DNA from: Savagea sp.
Lineage (GTDB): Bacteria; Bacillota; Bacilli; Bacillales_A; Planococcaceae
Assembly (NCBI GenBank): GCA_030152585.1
Contig: JASLJC010000103.1
Location: 1-38,124, forward strand
Length of the DNA stretch: 38,124 nt
Direction: 5' to 3'
The translations under genes and the position numbers were made by a program. Positions 15,290-23,815 of the stretch are shown here, piece by piece (position 1 is the first letter of the stretch; each line of letters starts with the position of its first letter). The notes under the pieces are model-generated. The model searched no databases, was not told the origin of the DNA, and worked only from the letters and a program-made list of their open reading frames with translations.

Positions 15290-17224
15290 TTATCTTGATG
15301 ACGTGACGTGATCTAAATAACGCCAACGAATTAAGTAGAAATACATATATTGTAACAACGTAAACCCAATTAATACAATTGTTAACTCTTTTACGATTGA
15401 AATTTCAGCGAGCGCATCCCATATCGCTTGCAGCGCAATAAAGGCAAAAATACTATGAAGTAACGCAATTCCCCACGGGAAGAAAAATTGTGGAATCAAT
15501 TGACGGTTGACGACTTTTTTAAATTCTTTCGTCGTCATGCCGAGTCGTTTTAACACTTCATATTCTTGACGCTCTCGTTCGAGTGACGTATACAAACGGA
15601 AGTAGATAAAACTACCCGCTGCTAAAAAGAGAACACCTGCTAATAATAAACCGATAAACAATAAAAGTGAAAACGTCATCCGTAAGACAAAATAGTTCGC
15701 CCCCGGATTGTCAAACGTATAAGGCAAAGTAAAATGTTGCCCTTTTTGACGGATTTGCTCCGTCGTCGTTTCAATCACACTCCCGATATTTTTCGTCGCT
15801 TCCCAATCTTCAATATGAAAAGCATAATACGTATATCGATTCGGTAATACGTTCGGCGTCTCACGTTGCAAATAACGGAAGTCGGTCTCATTAAGTGCTA
15901 TTGCATTCGTTCGAAACGCATATGCTGGCAATAACGTATTCGGATACGCTCCTGCAATTTGGACGGGTAAATGAATCGGTTCTAAAAACGTTTCACTTCG
16001 TTCGTCTTTCAACGTTTCGTAAGCGTGAGCAGTCGGTGGGATAAACCGCGCTTGTCCTCGTTGTAATGGTACGTAATCGTATCCCGACAACTTCGCTAAT
16101 TCATTCATGACGCCTTCTTCGACAATTGAAACAGGTAAACCGGTTTTCGTCGATTGTTGCTCGTACACTTGGAAACGAAGTAACGTATAATCAATTTCTT
16201 CTTGAGCGAGTTCTTCTGTTAAAGACTGGATATGCACCCATTCGTACGGATTGTTCATGTCACTTTTATATACGAGTCCGAGCGGGTTGACCGCCCGATA
16301 TTGTGAAGCAAAAGACGTCAATGACGCTAATACACCGACAGACATAAAGGCGATGGTCGAAACGACGGTGACGATAAAAAACATCCGTGCATTTTCTTTT
16401 AATCGAATAATTCCTTCTGTCATCGACAATAAATAAAAGTGACGCCAATAAAATGTTTTGCGACGGCGTAACCATTGAAAAATCATCGGCAAAGAATCAG
16501 AGAAAAAGAAATACGTACCGATCAATAAAAACGGCGGTAAGTAGAAAAAGAGTGCGAGGATATGAAAATCTTTCGTGAAAAACGCAAAAATATAAGCGAT
16601 TAAAATAAATCCAATGCCGGCAAGTCCTCGAACGGTCGAATAGTCATCGGCGCGTTCTTTTTCACCTTCTTCTTGTACGAGTTCTGTGATCGGTGCTTTT
16701 TGGATAAACCGTGGCGCAATCCAAGCGATGAGCAAAAACGAACTTAAAAAGGCGCCGATCGTTAACGCATAGGGCTTCCACGAGATGTAAAACGGCAAAC
16801 TCGGAATGACGACAATTTCACGAACGAGCATGAAAAAGAATTTCGTAAAAATGACACCAAGAAATAAACCGACAATAATCGAAGCAAAACCGATTAACAT
16901 CGTTTCGATAAAAATTAAACGGTGCAATTGTTTATTCGACATGCCGAGATGAATTAATATCCCAAACTCTTTCGCTCGCGCTTGTAAAAAGGCACGCATC
17001 GAATAAAAAAGGAAAAAGAGTGTAAACCAATATAAAATGACTTCTGAAATTCCCATACCGATGACGGCAATTTCACGCAAAAAGCGGTTTTCGATCGATG
17101 GATGGTAAAACAACATCGAAAATAAAAAGAACACCATCACCGAAAATACGCTCGCCATGAAAAAAGCAGCATACGTCCGACGATTGCGAATGACGTTACG
17201 TACGGCAAATTGTTGAAAATTCAT
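15290..17224 (-). CDS. bceB: Bce-type ABC transporter permease
   Basis: Membrane half of a peptide-antibiotic sensing and detoxification transporter. At 644 residues it is very near BceB (646). Ten membrane segments are apparent: a pair of FtsX-type units with a large extracellular domain (about residues 315-520) between the seventh and eighth, the hallmark of this family. The ARAKEFGILIHLGMSNKQL coupling helix occurs after TM2 and is repeated as EYEVLKRLGMTTKEF near the C-terminus. The extracellular domain sets substrate specificity (bacitracin, nisin-like, or others), which cannot be predicted. It lies 12 bases behind the ATPase gene. The symbol gives family, not drug. Confidence 0.92.
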   Translation of the reverse strand: MNFQQFAVRNVIRNRRTYAAFFMASVFSVMVFFLFSMLFYHPSIENRFLREIAVIGMGISEVILYWFTLFFLFYSMRAFLQARAKEFGILIHLGMSNKQLHRLIFIETMLIGFASIIVGLFLGVIFTKFFFMLVREIVVIPSLPFYISWKPYALTIGAFLSSFLLIAWIAPRFIQKAPITELVQEEGEKERADDYSTVRGLAGIGFILIAYIFAFFTKDFHILALFFYLPPFLLIGTYFFFSDSLPMIFQWLRRRKTFYWRHFYLLSMTEGIIRLKENARMFFIVTVVSTIAFMSVGVLASLTSFASQYRAVNPLGLVYKSDMNNPYEWVHIQSLTEELAQEEIDYTLLRFQVYEQQSTKTGLPVSIVEEGVMNELAKLSGYDYVPLQRGQARFIPPTAHAYETLKDERSETFLEPIHLPVQIAGAYPNTLLPAYAFRTNAIALNETDFRYLQRETPNVLPNRYTYYAFHIEDWEATKNIGSVIETTTEQIRQKGQHFTLPYTFDNPGANYFVLRMTFSLLLFIGLLLAGVLFLAAGSFIYFRLYTSLERERQEYEVLKRLGMTTKEFKKVVNRQLIPQFFFPWGIALLHSIFAFIALQAIWDALAEISIVKELTIVLIGFTLLQYMYFYLIRWRYLDHVTSSR

Positions 17225-17236
17225 ACACCTTCTCCT

Positions 17237-18010
17237 TTACAAATGTCGTAAATCTTGTACTTGTCCACCGAGTAAAGAAAGAACATTTAAAATACGTTGA
17301 AAAAACGTTTGACGATGCTCATCGCGATACAATTCATTAAAAAATTGACCGTCTTTAATAAACAAGACACGGTCACAATAACTCGCCGCAACAGGGTCAT
17401 GGGTTACCATAATCATCGTCGTTCCTCGTTGTTCATTAATATCGGTTAACAATTCCAACACGTCTTTTGCTGCTTTCGAATCTAAATTCCCAGTCGGTTC
17501 GTCTGCTAAAATCACTTTCGGCTGATGAATGATCGCGCGCCCTATCGCCGTCTGTTGCGCTTGACCGCCGGATATTTCGTACGGTCTTCGATCTAAAATA
17601 TGTTGTAAATCGAGCGCTTCGGCAACGTGGGCGAGTCGTTCTTCCATTTCGTTTACACTATGATGATCTAACGTTAACGGTAGCACGATATTTTCTTCAA
17701 CGGTTAACATTTGAAGTAAATGGATATCTTGAAAGACGAATCCGAATTGACGGCGACGAAAAACAGCGAGTTCATCTTCTGTTAACGATTCAGGACGTAC
17801 ATGATCGATCACGATATCGCCATACGTCGGTTCATCGACAGTAGCAATTAAATTCAACAACGTCGTTTTTCCGCTTCCGCTCGGTCCCATCACGGCGACG
17901 AATTCTCCTTCTTCTACTTCAAAATCGAGACGGTGAATCGCTCGATGCATAACACGTCCTTCATAAATTTTGGTTAACTGCTTCAATTGAATGATCGGTT
18001 CGTTCGTCAT
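17237..18010 (-). CDS. bceA: Bce-type ABC transporter ATPase
   Basis: Energises the permease that protects the cell wall cycle from peptide antibiotics and passes flux information to the histidine kinase. The 257 residues contain Walker A GPSGSGKTT, the Q-loop FGFVFQDIHLL, signature ISGGQAQQTAIGRAI, Walker B VILADEPTGNLDS and the switch histidine in MIMVTHD. The gene starts inside the 3' end of the kinase gene (50 bp overlap) with an AAGGAG site. The signature has QAQ rather than the usual QQQ; probably harmless. Confidence 0.94.
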   Translation of the reverse strand: MTNEPIIQLKQLTKIYEGRVMHRAIHRLDFEVEEGEFVAVMGPSGSGKTTLLNLIATVDEPTYGDIVIDHVRPESLTEDELAVFRRRQFGFVFQDIHLLQMLTVEENIVLPLTLDHHSVNEMEERLAHVAEALDLQHILDRRPYEISGGQAQQTAIGRAIIHQPKVILADEPTGNLDSKAAKDVLELLTDINEQRGTTMIMVTHDPVAASYCDRVLFIKDGQFFNELYRDEHRQTFFQRILNVLSLLGGQVQDLRHL

Positions 18011-19013
18011 GTTTCACTTCTCCTTCATCTCGGAATACGATCGTCATCGTCGTTCCGACTCCTTTTTCACTTTCTACATATAACGGATGCCCGAGTCGCT
18101 CGCACACTTCAGATGCGATATATAGTCCCATCCCAGTCGATTCACCTGTCATCCGACCGTTTTCTCCTGTAAAAAATGGCCGCATAATTCGTTTTATATC
18201 AGATGACGCAATACCGATTCCTTCATCTTTTACAGACAATGCAATTCCTTCTTCTACACGACGTGCGGTAATGTATACTTTTTTTCCTTCTTCAAATGTA
18301 TACTTCACCGCATTCGTTAAAAATTGCGTTAATACAATTTTCATCCATTTACTATCGGTTGAAACGACCATTTGGTCATCAATTGCAATTGTCGGAAAAA
18401 CACGGTGTGTAATGAAAAGACGTTTATGTTCATTGACGACGTTTTGGACGTACGACAAAAGGGCAATTTGTTCAATTCGCATATCTTCTTCAAACGTCTC
18501 TAACCGAGCGTTGACAAGTACCGCTTCGAGTCCGCTTTGCATCTTTTGCAGCTCTTCTTCCATACTTTTACGGTCACATTCTGTTTCTTGTAAGAGTAAC
18601 GACATGACTGAAAGCGGTGTTTTCATTTGATGTACCCATTGGTTAATAAAATGAAGTTGACGGTGTTGGGCATCGTATAAATTTTGTACTTCTCCTTGGT
18701 ACAATTTATACGCCTCTCGCATATAGTGCGCCGTCGCTTCATGTTCCGGTGTTTTTGCATATTTCAGCAATAATGCTTCCATCGTTTGTGGCTTCGATAC
18801 AATCGTCTGATAAAAATGACGACGCATAATGTACTTTAAAATTAAAAAACTCGACGTAAAAACGAAACCGAGCAATAAAACATACAATGCAGTATAAAGA
18901 TCACGAAATCCGTCTAATATGTAGACAAATAAAATAAATAATAGTAAACCGAATTGAAAAAATAAAAAACTTCGATGTTCTTTCACGAATAGTTGAATCG
19001 CTCGCTTTTTCAT
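17961..19013 (-). CDS. bceS: Bce-type intramembrane-sensing histidine kinase
   Basis: Kinase that senses through its partner transporter, not by itself. The 350 residues have two N-terminal membrane helices (about 16-35 and 39-62) with almost no extracellular loop, the family trait. The H-box WVHQMKTPLSVM gives H128; the N-box is FLTNAVKYT and the G-boxes are VKDEGIGIAS and GMGLYIA. The ATG overlaps the regulator stop as ATGA. It is followed by the overlapping ATPase gene, so all four genes form one unit. Confidence 0.94.
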   Translation of the reverse strand: MKKRAIQLFVKEHRSFLFFQFGLLLFILFVYILDGFRDLYTALYVLLLGFVFTSSFLILKYIMRRHFYQTIVSKPQTMEALLLKYAKTPEHEATAHYMREAYKLYQGEVQNLYDAQHRQLHFINQWVHQMKTPLSVMSLLLQETECDRKSMEEELQKMQSGLEAVLVNARLETFEEDMRIEQIALLSYVQNVVNEHKRLFITHRVFPTIAIDDQMVVSTDSKWMKIVLTQFLTNAVKYTFEEGKKVYITARRVEEGIALSVKDEGIGIASSDIKRIMRPFFTGENGRMTGESTGMGLYIASEVCERLGHPLYVESEKGVGTTMTIVFRDEGEVKHDERTDHSIEAVNQNL

Positions 19014-19714
19014 CGTTCTTCCTCGCAAAGTACGAAACGGTAGCCTGCTCCCCGTATCGTTTCAATTTGTGATGTGACGTTATAGTCTGTTAATTTTTTG
19101 CGCACGCGGGCGATGTTTACATTCAATGTATTTTCATCGACGAATGCTTCATTGTCCCACAATTCTTCTAGCAACCGTTCACGCGAAACGACTTTTGGCG
19201 CTTCCTCAAACAGTAATTGTAAAATGGCGCATTCTTTTTGTTGAAGCGGAATAACTTCCTCTTCTTTATGCAGTTCCATCCGTTCTACATACAACGTCAA
19301 CACCCCTACTTCTATCGTTCGTTCATGACCGCTTGCGGCATATTCACCGTAAGAACGTCGCAAATGACTTTTAATTTTCGCAAGGACGATTTCATAGTTA
19401 AACGGTTTCGTAATAAAATCGTCTCCTCCGTTTTCTAAAGCAAAAATTTGATCCATTTCCCCTGAACGGGCAGAAATATAAATAATAGGGCACGTCGTCT
19501 GTTGGCGCAATTGGCGGCACCAATAATAACCATCGTACGACGGTAAGTAAATATCTAATAAAATTAAATGTGGCGCATACGTTTCGACTTCTTCATCAAT
19601 ACGGTCAAAGTCTTCCACAATTTGCACGTCATAATCATATTTTCGTAAATGTTCAGCAAGTAGTTGAGCGAGTTTCCGATCGTCTTCTACAATATAAATG
19701 CGATGACTTGGCAT
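19010..19714 (-). CDS. bceR: Bce-type OmpR-family response regulator
   Basis: Receiver plus winged-helix regulator, expected to turn on its own transporter genes. The 234 residues show the acidic pocket VEDD, phosphoacceptor D54 in LLDIYLPSYDG, the switch lysine in FITKPFN and a C-terminal winged helix ending IETIRGAGYRF. The start is the second ATG, at proper distance from GAGGAGGAG. The kinase gene overlaps its stop by four bases. Confidence 0.94.
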   Translation of the reverse strand: MPSHRIYIVEDDRKLAQLLAEHLRKYDYDVQIVEDFDRIDEEVETYAPHLILLDIYLPSYDGYYWCRQLRQQTTCPIIYISARSGEMDQIFALENGGDDFITKPFNYEIVLAKIKSHLRRSYGEYAASGHERTIEVGVLTLYVERMELHKEEEVIPLQQKECAILQLLFEEAPKVVSRERLLEELWDNEAFVDENTLNVNIARVRKKLTDYNVTSQIETIRGAGYRFVLCEEER

Positions 19715-19732
19715 AACATCTCCTCCTCGTTT

Positions 19733-19741
19733 CATTATAAC
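19733..19741 (-). promoter_or_regulatory. Extended -10 promoter of the bce-like operon
   Basis: TGTTATAAT on the minus strand, some 18 bases before the chosen regulator start, implying a very short leader. The sequence before it (AACAAGAGAGAACTTGTT) is an imperfect inverted repeat that could be an operator. Confidence 0.5.
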
Positions 19742-19805
19742 AAGTTCTCTCTTGTTGCACCTTCTCTAGACGTTGCAATACTTATTTTGTTCTTATGAAA
19801 CAACA

Positions 19806-19838
19806 AAAAAACCGTTCGTTTCCCGACGAACGGTTTTT
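19806..19838 (-). terminator. Terminator between yhfH and the bce-like operon
   Basis: AAAAACCGTTCGT and ACGAACGGTTTTT form a 13 bp stem; the longer T run is on the minus strand, so it ends the yhfH transcript. The 155 bases between yhfH and this stem hold no supported gene. Confidence 0.85.
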
Positions 19839-19994
19839 CGCTCCATAAGGTCCCCACACCTTCTGAAGATGATCCATCTTTTCATGAATCTTGTTGAACT
19901 GTTTTAATTTGAGTAGCTTCCAAAAGAAAATCATAAAAACTGAGCGTTTATGTCAGAGAAAGAACTCCACTTCCTTCTCCTTTACATGTCAAAA

Positions 19995-20123
19995 TTACTT
20001 CGTGAAATTACAAGTGTCACATTTGTTGTTGTAGCACTCGTGTTGTTCTTCAATCTCATGGCCACACTCTACACATACTTTTGCTGGTAAGTTTTTAAAA
20101 AACTGAACGATGTTGTTTACCAT
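19995..20123 (-). CDS. yhfH: YhfH-family small zinc-ribbon protein
   Basis: A 42-residue protein, MVNNIVQFFKNLPAKVCVEC followed by GHEIEEQHECYNNKCDTCNF and TK. Two CxxC-type knuckles (C17/C20 and C30/C35/C38) imply bound zinc. The GHEIEEQHECY block is the signature of the YhfH family. Function is unknown. The ribosome site GAGGAG is nine bases before the ATG, and a promoter and terminator bracket it. It is divergent from lplJ, and in B. subtilis yhfH also lies close to yhfJ (lplJ). Confidence 0.85.
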   Translation of the reverse strand: MVNNIVQFFKNLPAKVCVECGHEIEEQHECYNNKCDTCNFTK

Positions 20124-20273
20124 TTCAATCCACTCCTCGATAGAATATATATCCTTTGCCTTTGTCATCATGTCATTCCAAACGATTTTCCGTTCTACGT
20201 TCTAATCATTGAACATTCGAAATCATCAGAAAATAGAAGGGATAGTGTTATATAACTTGTTTGGATTAATTAC

Positions 20274-20303
20274 ATTGTATTATAACAGGTAATCATATGT
20301 CAA
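20274..20303 (-). promoter_or_regulatory. Candidate sigma-A promoter of yhfH
   Basis: A perfect TTGACA on the minus strand, 18 bases before TACAAT; an extended TGTTATAAT lies in between but at too short a spacing from this -35. Leader about 145 nt. Confidence 0.5.
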
Positions 20304-20365
20304 CACTTTTTATACAATTTCCTTTAAAATAAAGAAGAATACGGTTTCTAAAGGAGAGGAAACGA

Positions 20366-21367
20366 TTGTATTTCATTGATAACAAAGGGATTACAGACCC
20401 TCGGATTAATTTAGCAATTGAAGAATATGCATTAAAACAGATGGACGTTGAGAAAGATTCATACTTGCTGTTCTATATCAACGAACCTTCAATCATTATT
20501 GGACGGAATCAAAATACAGCAGAAGAAATTAATACGAAGTTCGTCGACGAAAACGGAATACACGTCGTACGTCGTCTTTCAGGAGGCGGCGCGGTATATC
20601 ACGATCTCGGAAACTTAAACTTCAGCTTTTTAACGAAAGATGATGGCGAGTCGTTCCGAAACTTCCAAAAGTTTACAGAACCTGTCACCGAAGCGTTAGC
20701 ACAACTCGGTGTCGATGCGAAGTTAGAAGGGCGTAACGATATTTTAGTCGACGGGAAAAAAATATCCGGTAACGCACAATTTGCAACGAACGGTCGAATG
20801 TTTAGCCACGGAACGTTAATGTTCGATACAGAAATCGAACGTGTCGTTCAAGCGTTAAATGTGAGTAAAGAAAAGATCGAATCAAAAGGGATTAAGTCAA
20901 TTCGAAGTCGTGTAGCGAATATTAAAGACTACTTGCCTGCACAACATCAACAAATGACGATTGAACAACTACGTCATGCGATTTTAGTGTCGGTATTCGG
21001 CGGCGAAGAAAATATTCAATATGTTGACTTAACCGAAGAAGATTGGGCGAATATTTATGCTTTATCTGAAAAACGGTATCAAAACTGGGATTGGAACTAC
21101 GGTAAATCACCGAAATTCAATATGAAACATTCACACCGCTTCCCTGTCGGTACAGTAGACGTCCGTTTACAAGTTCGTCGTGGCGCTATTGAAGACGTTC
21201 ATATTTACGGTGACTTTTTCGGTGTCGGTGAAGTCGATGCGATTGAAGAAGCGTTAAAAGGAACGGATTATCGACGCGAAGCGATTGAACAGTCGTTACA
21301 GTCTCTCGATATTGAAACGTTACTCGGCGGTATTTCAACAGAACAATTTATCGACTTAATTTACTAA
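20366..21367 (+). CDS. lplJ: Lipoate-protein ligase LplJ
   Basis: Attaches lipoate (via lipoyl-AMP) to GcvH and E2 subunits, scavenging free lipoate. The 333 residues match the LplA/LplJ family: IIGRNQNTAEEIN, the RRLSGGGAVYHDLGNLNFSF lipoate/adenylate loop, and DGKKISGNAQF with the catalytic lysine. A C-terminal accessory domain starts at about residue 250 (NWDWNYGKSPKFN). The start is TTG, eight bases after AAGGAGAGG, giving the known N-terminus YFIDNKGITDPRINLAIEEY. Single-gene unit, convergent with hemY. Confidence 0.96.
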   Translation: MYFIDNKGITDPRINLAIEEYALKQMDVEKDSYLLFYINEPSIIIGRNQNTAEEINTKFVDENGIHVVRRLSGGGAVYHDLGNLNFSFLTKDDGESFRNFQKFTEPVTEALAQLGVDAKLEGRNDILVDGKKISGNAQFATNGRMFSHGTLMFDTEIERVVQALNVSKEKIESKGIKSIRSRVANIKDYLPAQHQQMTIEQLRHAILVSVFGGEENIQYVDLTEEDWANIYALSEKRYQNWDWNYGKSPKFNMKHSHRFPVGTVDVRLQVRRGAIEDVHIYGDFFGVGEVDAIEEALKGTDYRREAIEQSLQSLDIETLLGGISTEQFIDLIY

Positions 21368-21374
21368 AGAATTC

Positions 21375-21411
21375 AAAAAACCGAGCTCCCTTTCAAAGGG
21401 AACTCGGTTTT
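21375..21411. terminator. Bidirectional terminator lplJ / hemY
   Basis: AAAACCGAG..TCCCTTT and AAAGGGA..CTCGGTTTT form a long stem with A and T tracts on either side, placed between convergent genes. Confidence 0.92.
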
Positions 21412-21415
21412 CGTA

Positions 21416-22840
21416 TTATTTCGTTTGATCGAGTATTTGTTCAATAGCGGCTACCCCTTGATCGACACAGTCTGGTAAGCCGACACCGTCGTAAGAAGCA
21501 CCTGCTAGTTGAACCATCGGAAACGTCTCGCGCAATTGTGCACGTCCGAGTGCAATACGTTCTTTATGACCGACGCGATATTGCGGTCGGTCTTCTTTCC
21601 AACGTGTAACGATTGAAAATTCGGGTTCTCCACTAATTGTAAAGATTTTTTTCAAATCGTGTAACGCCATTTGAACGAGTGTCTCGTCATTTTCGTCGAC
21701 GAGATGTTCTTCGCCAATTCGACCGATAAACGCGCGTAGTAACACTTTTCCTTCTGGCGTTGTCGTCGGCCATTTTTTATTCGTCCACGTACAAGCGGTA
21801 ATGTTGTAATCATTTTTCTTCGAAACGAGGAATCCCGTTCCGTTTTGTTCTTGTACGACTTGGTCTTCATCAAATGCTAACGCAATCGTTGCAACGGATG
21901 ATGTCGGAATTGTACCGACTTCTTGCAAAATGCCGTGACGGGCAAATAAATGACCCGTGACGCGATGAGGCGTCGTCATAATGACATCTGTTGCAATTAG
22001 CGTCGTTCCATTTTGTAATGTTAAAACCGCTTCGTCCCCTTGACGGTCGATACGGGTTACAGCTTGCCCCTTTATAATTTGAACGTCCGTTAATTGGCGT
22101 TCGAGCGCTTCAACGATCGTCTCTAACCCGTTACGAAACGTATGGAACGCACCGGACTTTTTCGAACTATGACTATCTTTTTCGGGTAAACGTTTCGAGC
22201 GCGACACTTTAGAACCGATCATTAAACTTCGATAGTTTTTCTCCATTTGAACAAATTGCGGAAATGTCGCTTGTAAGCTCATATAATTAATATCTCCCGA
22301 ATAAACACCCGATAACAGCGGCTCGATTAAATGGTCGACAATTTCGTTTCCGAAACGACGGCGGAAAAACGGACCTACGGGTTGGTCTTCTTCTTGCAAT
22401 GTCGCACGAGAGCGTGGCATCAAAAAGTCGCCCGCTGCGCGTAATTTTCCTTTCCAAGAAAACAGTTCGGTTTCTAAAAATGGCGTTAACTCTGTCGGTA
22501 TGCCCATGACAGAACCTCCAGGAATCGGGTGTAATTCATTATGTAACAAAATGAACGCTTGCCCTGTCGCATTGCGTACGAGTTCATCTTCTATTCCGAG
22601 CTCTTTTGCTAAACGTTCCATCGATTGTTTACGAATTAAAAAAGAGTCCGGTCCTTTTTCGATTACGAAACCGTCACGGCGAATCGTCTCGATTTTACCT
22701 CCGAGACGATCGTCCGCTTCGACTAACGTAATATCGATTGGTAATGTACGATTTCGTACTTCTTTTTGTAAATAAAACGCTGCAGCGAGTCCTGTAATGC
22801 CACCACCGACGATTACTACTTGTTTACGTTGTTCGTCCAT
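21416..22840 (-). CDS. hemY: Coproporphyrinogen III / protoporphyrinogen oxidase
   Basis: FAD enzyme that oxidises coproporphyrinogen III in the Gram-positive coproporphyrin-dependent haem route (also called CgoX). The 474 residues start with a dinucleotide fold VVIVGGGITGLAAAFYL and VEADDRLGGKIET; the C-terminal FAD motif is LAGASYDGVGLPDCVDQG. Length matches B. subtilis HemY (470). The ribosome site is poor, and the gene begins 20 bases after the hemH stop, so coupling with hemH is likely. Confidence 0.95.
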   Translation of the reverse strand: MDEQRKQVVIVGGGITGLAAAFYLQKEVRNRTLPIDITLVEADDRLGGKIETIRRDGFVIEKGPDSFLIRKQSMERLAKELGIEDELVRNATGQAFILLHNELHPIPGGSVMGIPTELTPFLETELFSWKGKLRAAGDFLMPRSRATLQEEDQPVGPFFRRRFGNEIVDHLIEPLLSGVYSGDINYMSLQATFPQFVQMEKNYRSLMIGSKVSRSKRLPEKDSHSSKKSGAFHTFRNGLETIVEALERQLTDVQIIKGQAVTRIDRQGDEAVLTLQNGTTLIATDVIMTTPHRVTGHLFARHGILQEVGTIPTSSVATIALAFDEDQVVQEQNGTGFLVSKKNDYNITACTWTNKKWPTTTPEGKVLLRAFIGRIGEEHLVDENDETLVQMALHDLKKIFTISGEPEFSIVTRWKEDRPQYRVGHKERIALGRAQLRETFPMVQLAGASYDGVGLPDCVDQGVAAIEQILDQTK

Positions 22841-22860
22841 GTTTCATCACATTCTTTCAT

Positions 22861-23790
22861 TTATTCGTTGATTACTTTGTGAATTGCATCTACCATCGCA
22901 TCGATAAATAAATGGGCAACATTCGGCATGTCCGGTCGGTAATAAGCAGCACCGACTTCATCACAGACGACTTTACATTCATAGTCGTTGTCATATAACA
23001 CTTCTAAATGGTCGGATACGAATCCAACTGGCGCATAAACGAACGCGTCGTATCCGTGACGTTCGTGTAAAGTGCGTGTTAAATCTTGCACGTCTGGTCC
23101 AATCCACGGATCTGGCGTATTGCCTTCACTTTGCCAACCGATTGCGTATGTCGTAATATTCGTTCGTTCTGAAATGAGACGTGCTGTTTCTTCCAGTTGT
23201 TCGACATACGGGTCACCCATTTTTAAAATTTTCTCCGGTAAGGAATGCGCAGAGACGATAAGACAAGCATTGTTGTACTCACGTTCTGTCATTTCATCGT
23301 ACGTATCCCGAATCGCATTCGACCAATATTCGATAAATTTCGGCTCATCGTACCAACTTTCCACAGAGCGAAGTGTAATACCGTGTGCAGCTGCTTCTTC
23401 TTGTGCACGTCCGTTATATGACTTCACTGAAAACGTTGAAAAGTGTGGTGCTAATACGATAGAGACGGCTTCTTTAATTCCATCTTGTGCCATTTTCTCA
23501 ATCGTTTCTTCGATAAACGGTGTAATATGTTTTAATCCTACATAAACGACATATTCTACGTCATCTTGTACTTCGTTCATTCGACGACCGAGCGCTTCCG
23601 CTTGATCTTTCGTAATCGAAGCGAGTGGAGAAATACCGCCGATTGCGTCGTAACGACGACGGAGATCTTCTACTTGTTCTGGCGCTGGTGGACGCCCACG
23701 TCGAATATGTGTGTAATATGGTACGAGATCTTCTTCTTTATACGGCGTCCCGTAAGCCATGACGAGTAAGCCAACTTGTTTTTTAGCCAT
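22861..23790 (-). CDS. hemH: Ferrochelatase (coproporphyrin type)
   Basis: Inserts ferrous iron into coproporphyrin III (CpfC) in the cytoplasm. The 309 residues equal the monomeric Bacillus enzyme. GLLVMAYGTPYKEEDL opens the protein. The catalytic histidine is in VSAHSLPEKI and the conserved glutamate in VSDHLEVLYD, with GWQSEGNTPDPWIGPDV between. The start is the ATG after GGGGAGAG; 17 extra upstream residues are rejected. It is the middle gene of hemE-hemH-hemY. Confidence 0.96.
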   Translation of the reverse strand: MAKKQVGLLVMAYGTPYKEEDLVPYYTHIRRGRPPAPEQVEDLRRRYDAIGGISPLASITKDQAEALGRRMNEVQDDVEYVVYVGLKHITPFIEETIEKMAQDGIKEAVSIVLAPHFSTFSVKSYNGRAQEEAAAHGITLRSVESWYDEPKFIEYWSNAIRDTYDEMTEREYNNACLIVSAHSLPEKILKMGDPYVEQLEETARLISERTNITTYAIGWQSEGNTPDPWIGPDVQDLTRTLHERHGYDAFVYAPVGFVSDHLEVLYDNDYECKVVCDEVGAAYYRPDMPNVAHLFIDAMVDAIHKVINE

Positions 23791-23815
23791 TCGTCTCTCC
23801 CCCTCTTTTATCGAT

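Noticed and set aside
19782..19934. 50-residue frame MIFFWKLLKLKQFNKIHEKM... between yhfH and the bce-like operon
   Set aside because: No ribosome site, and it runs through the terminator stem; amphipathic look alone is not enough.
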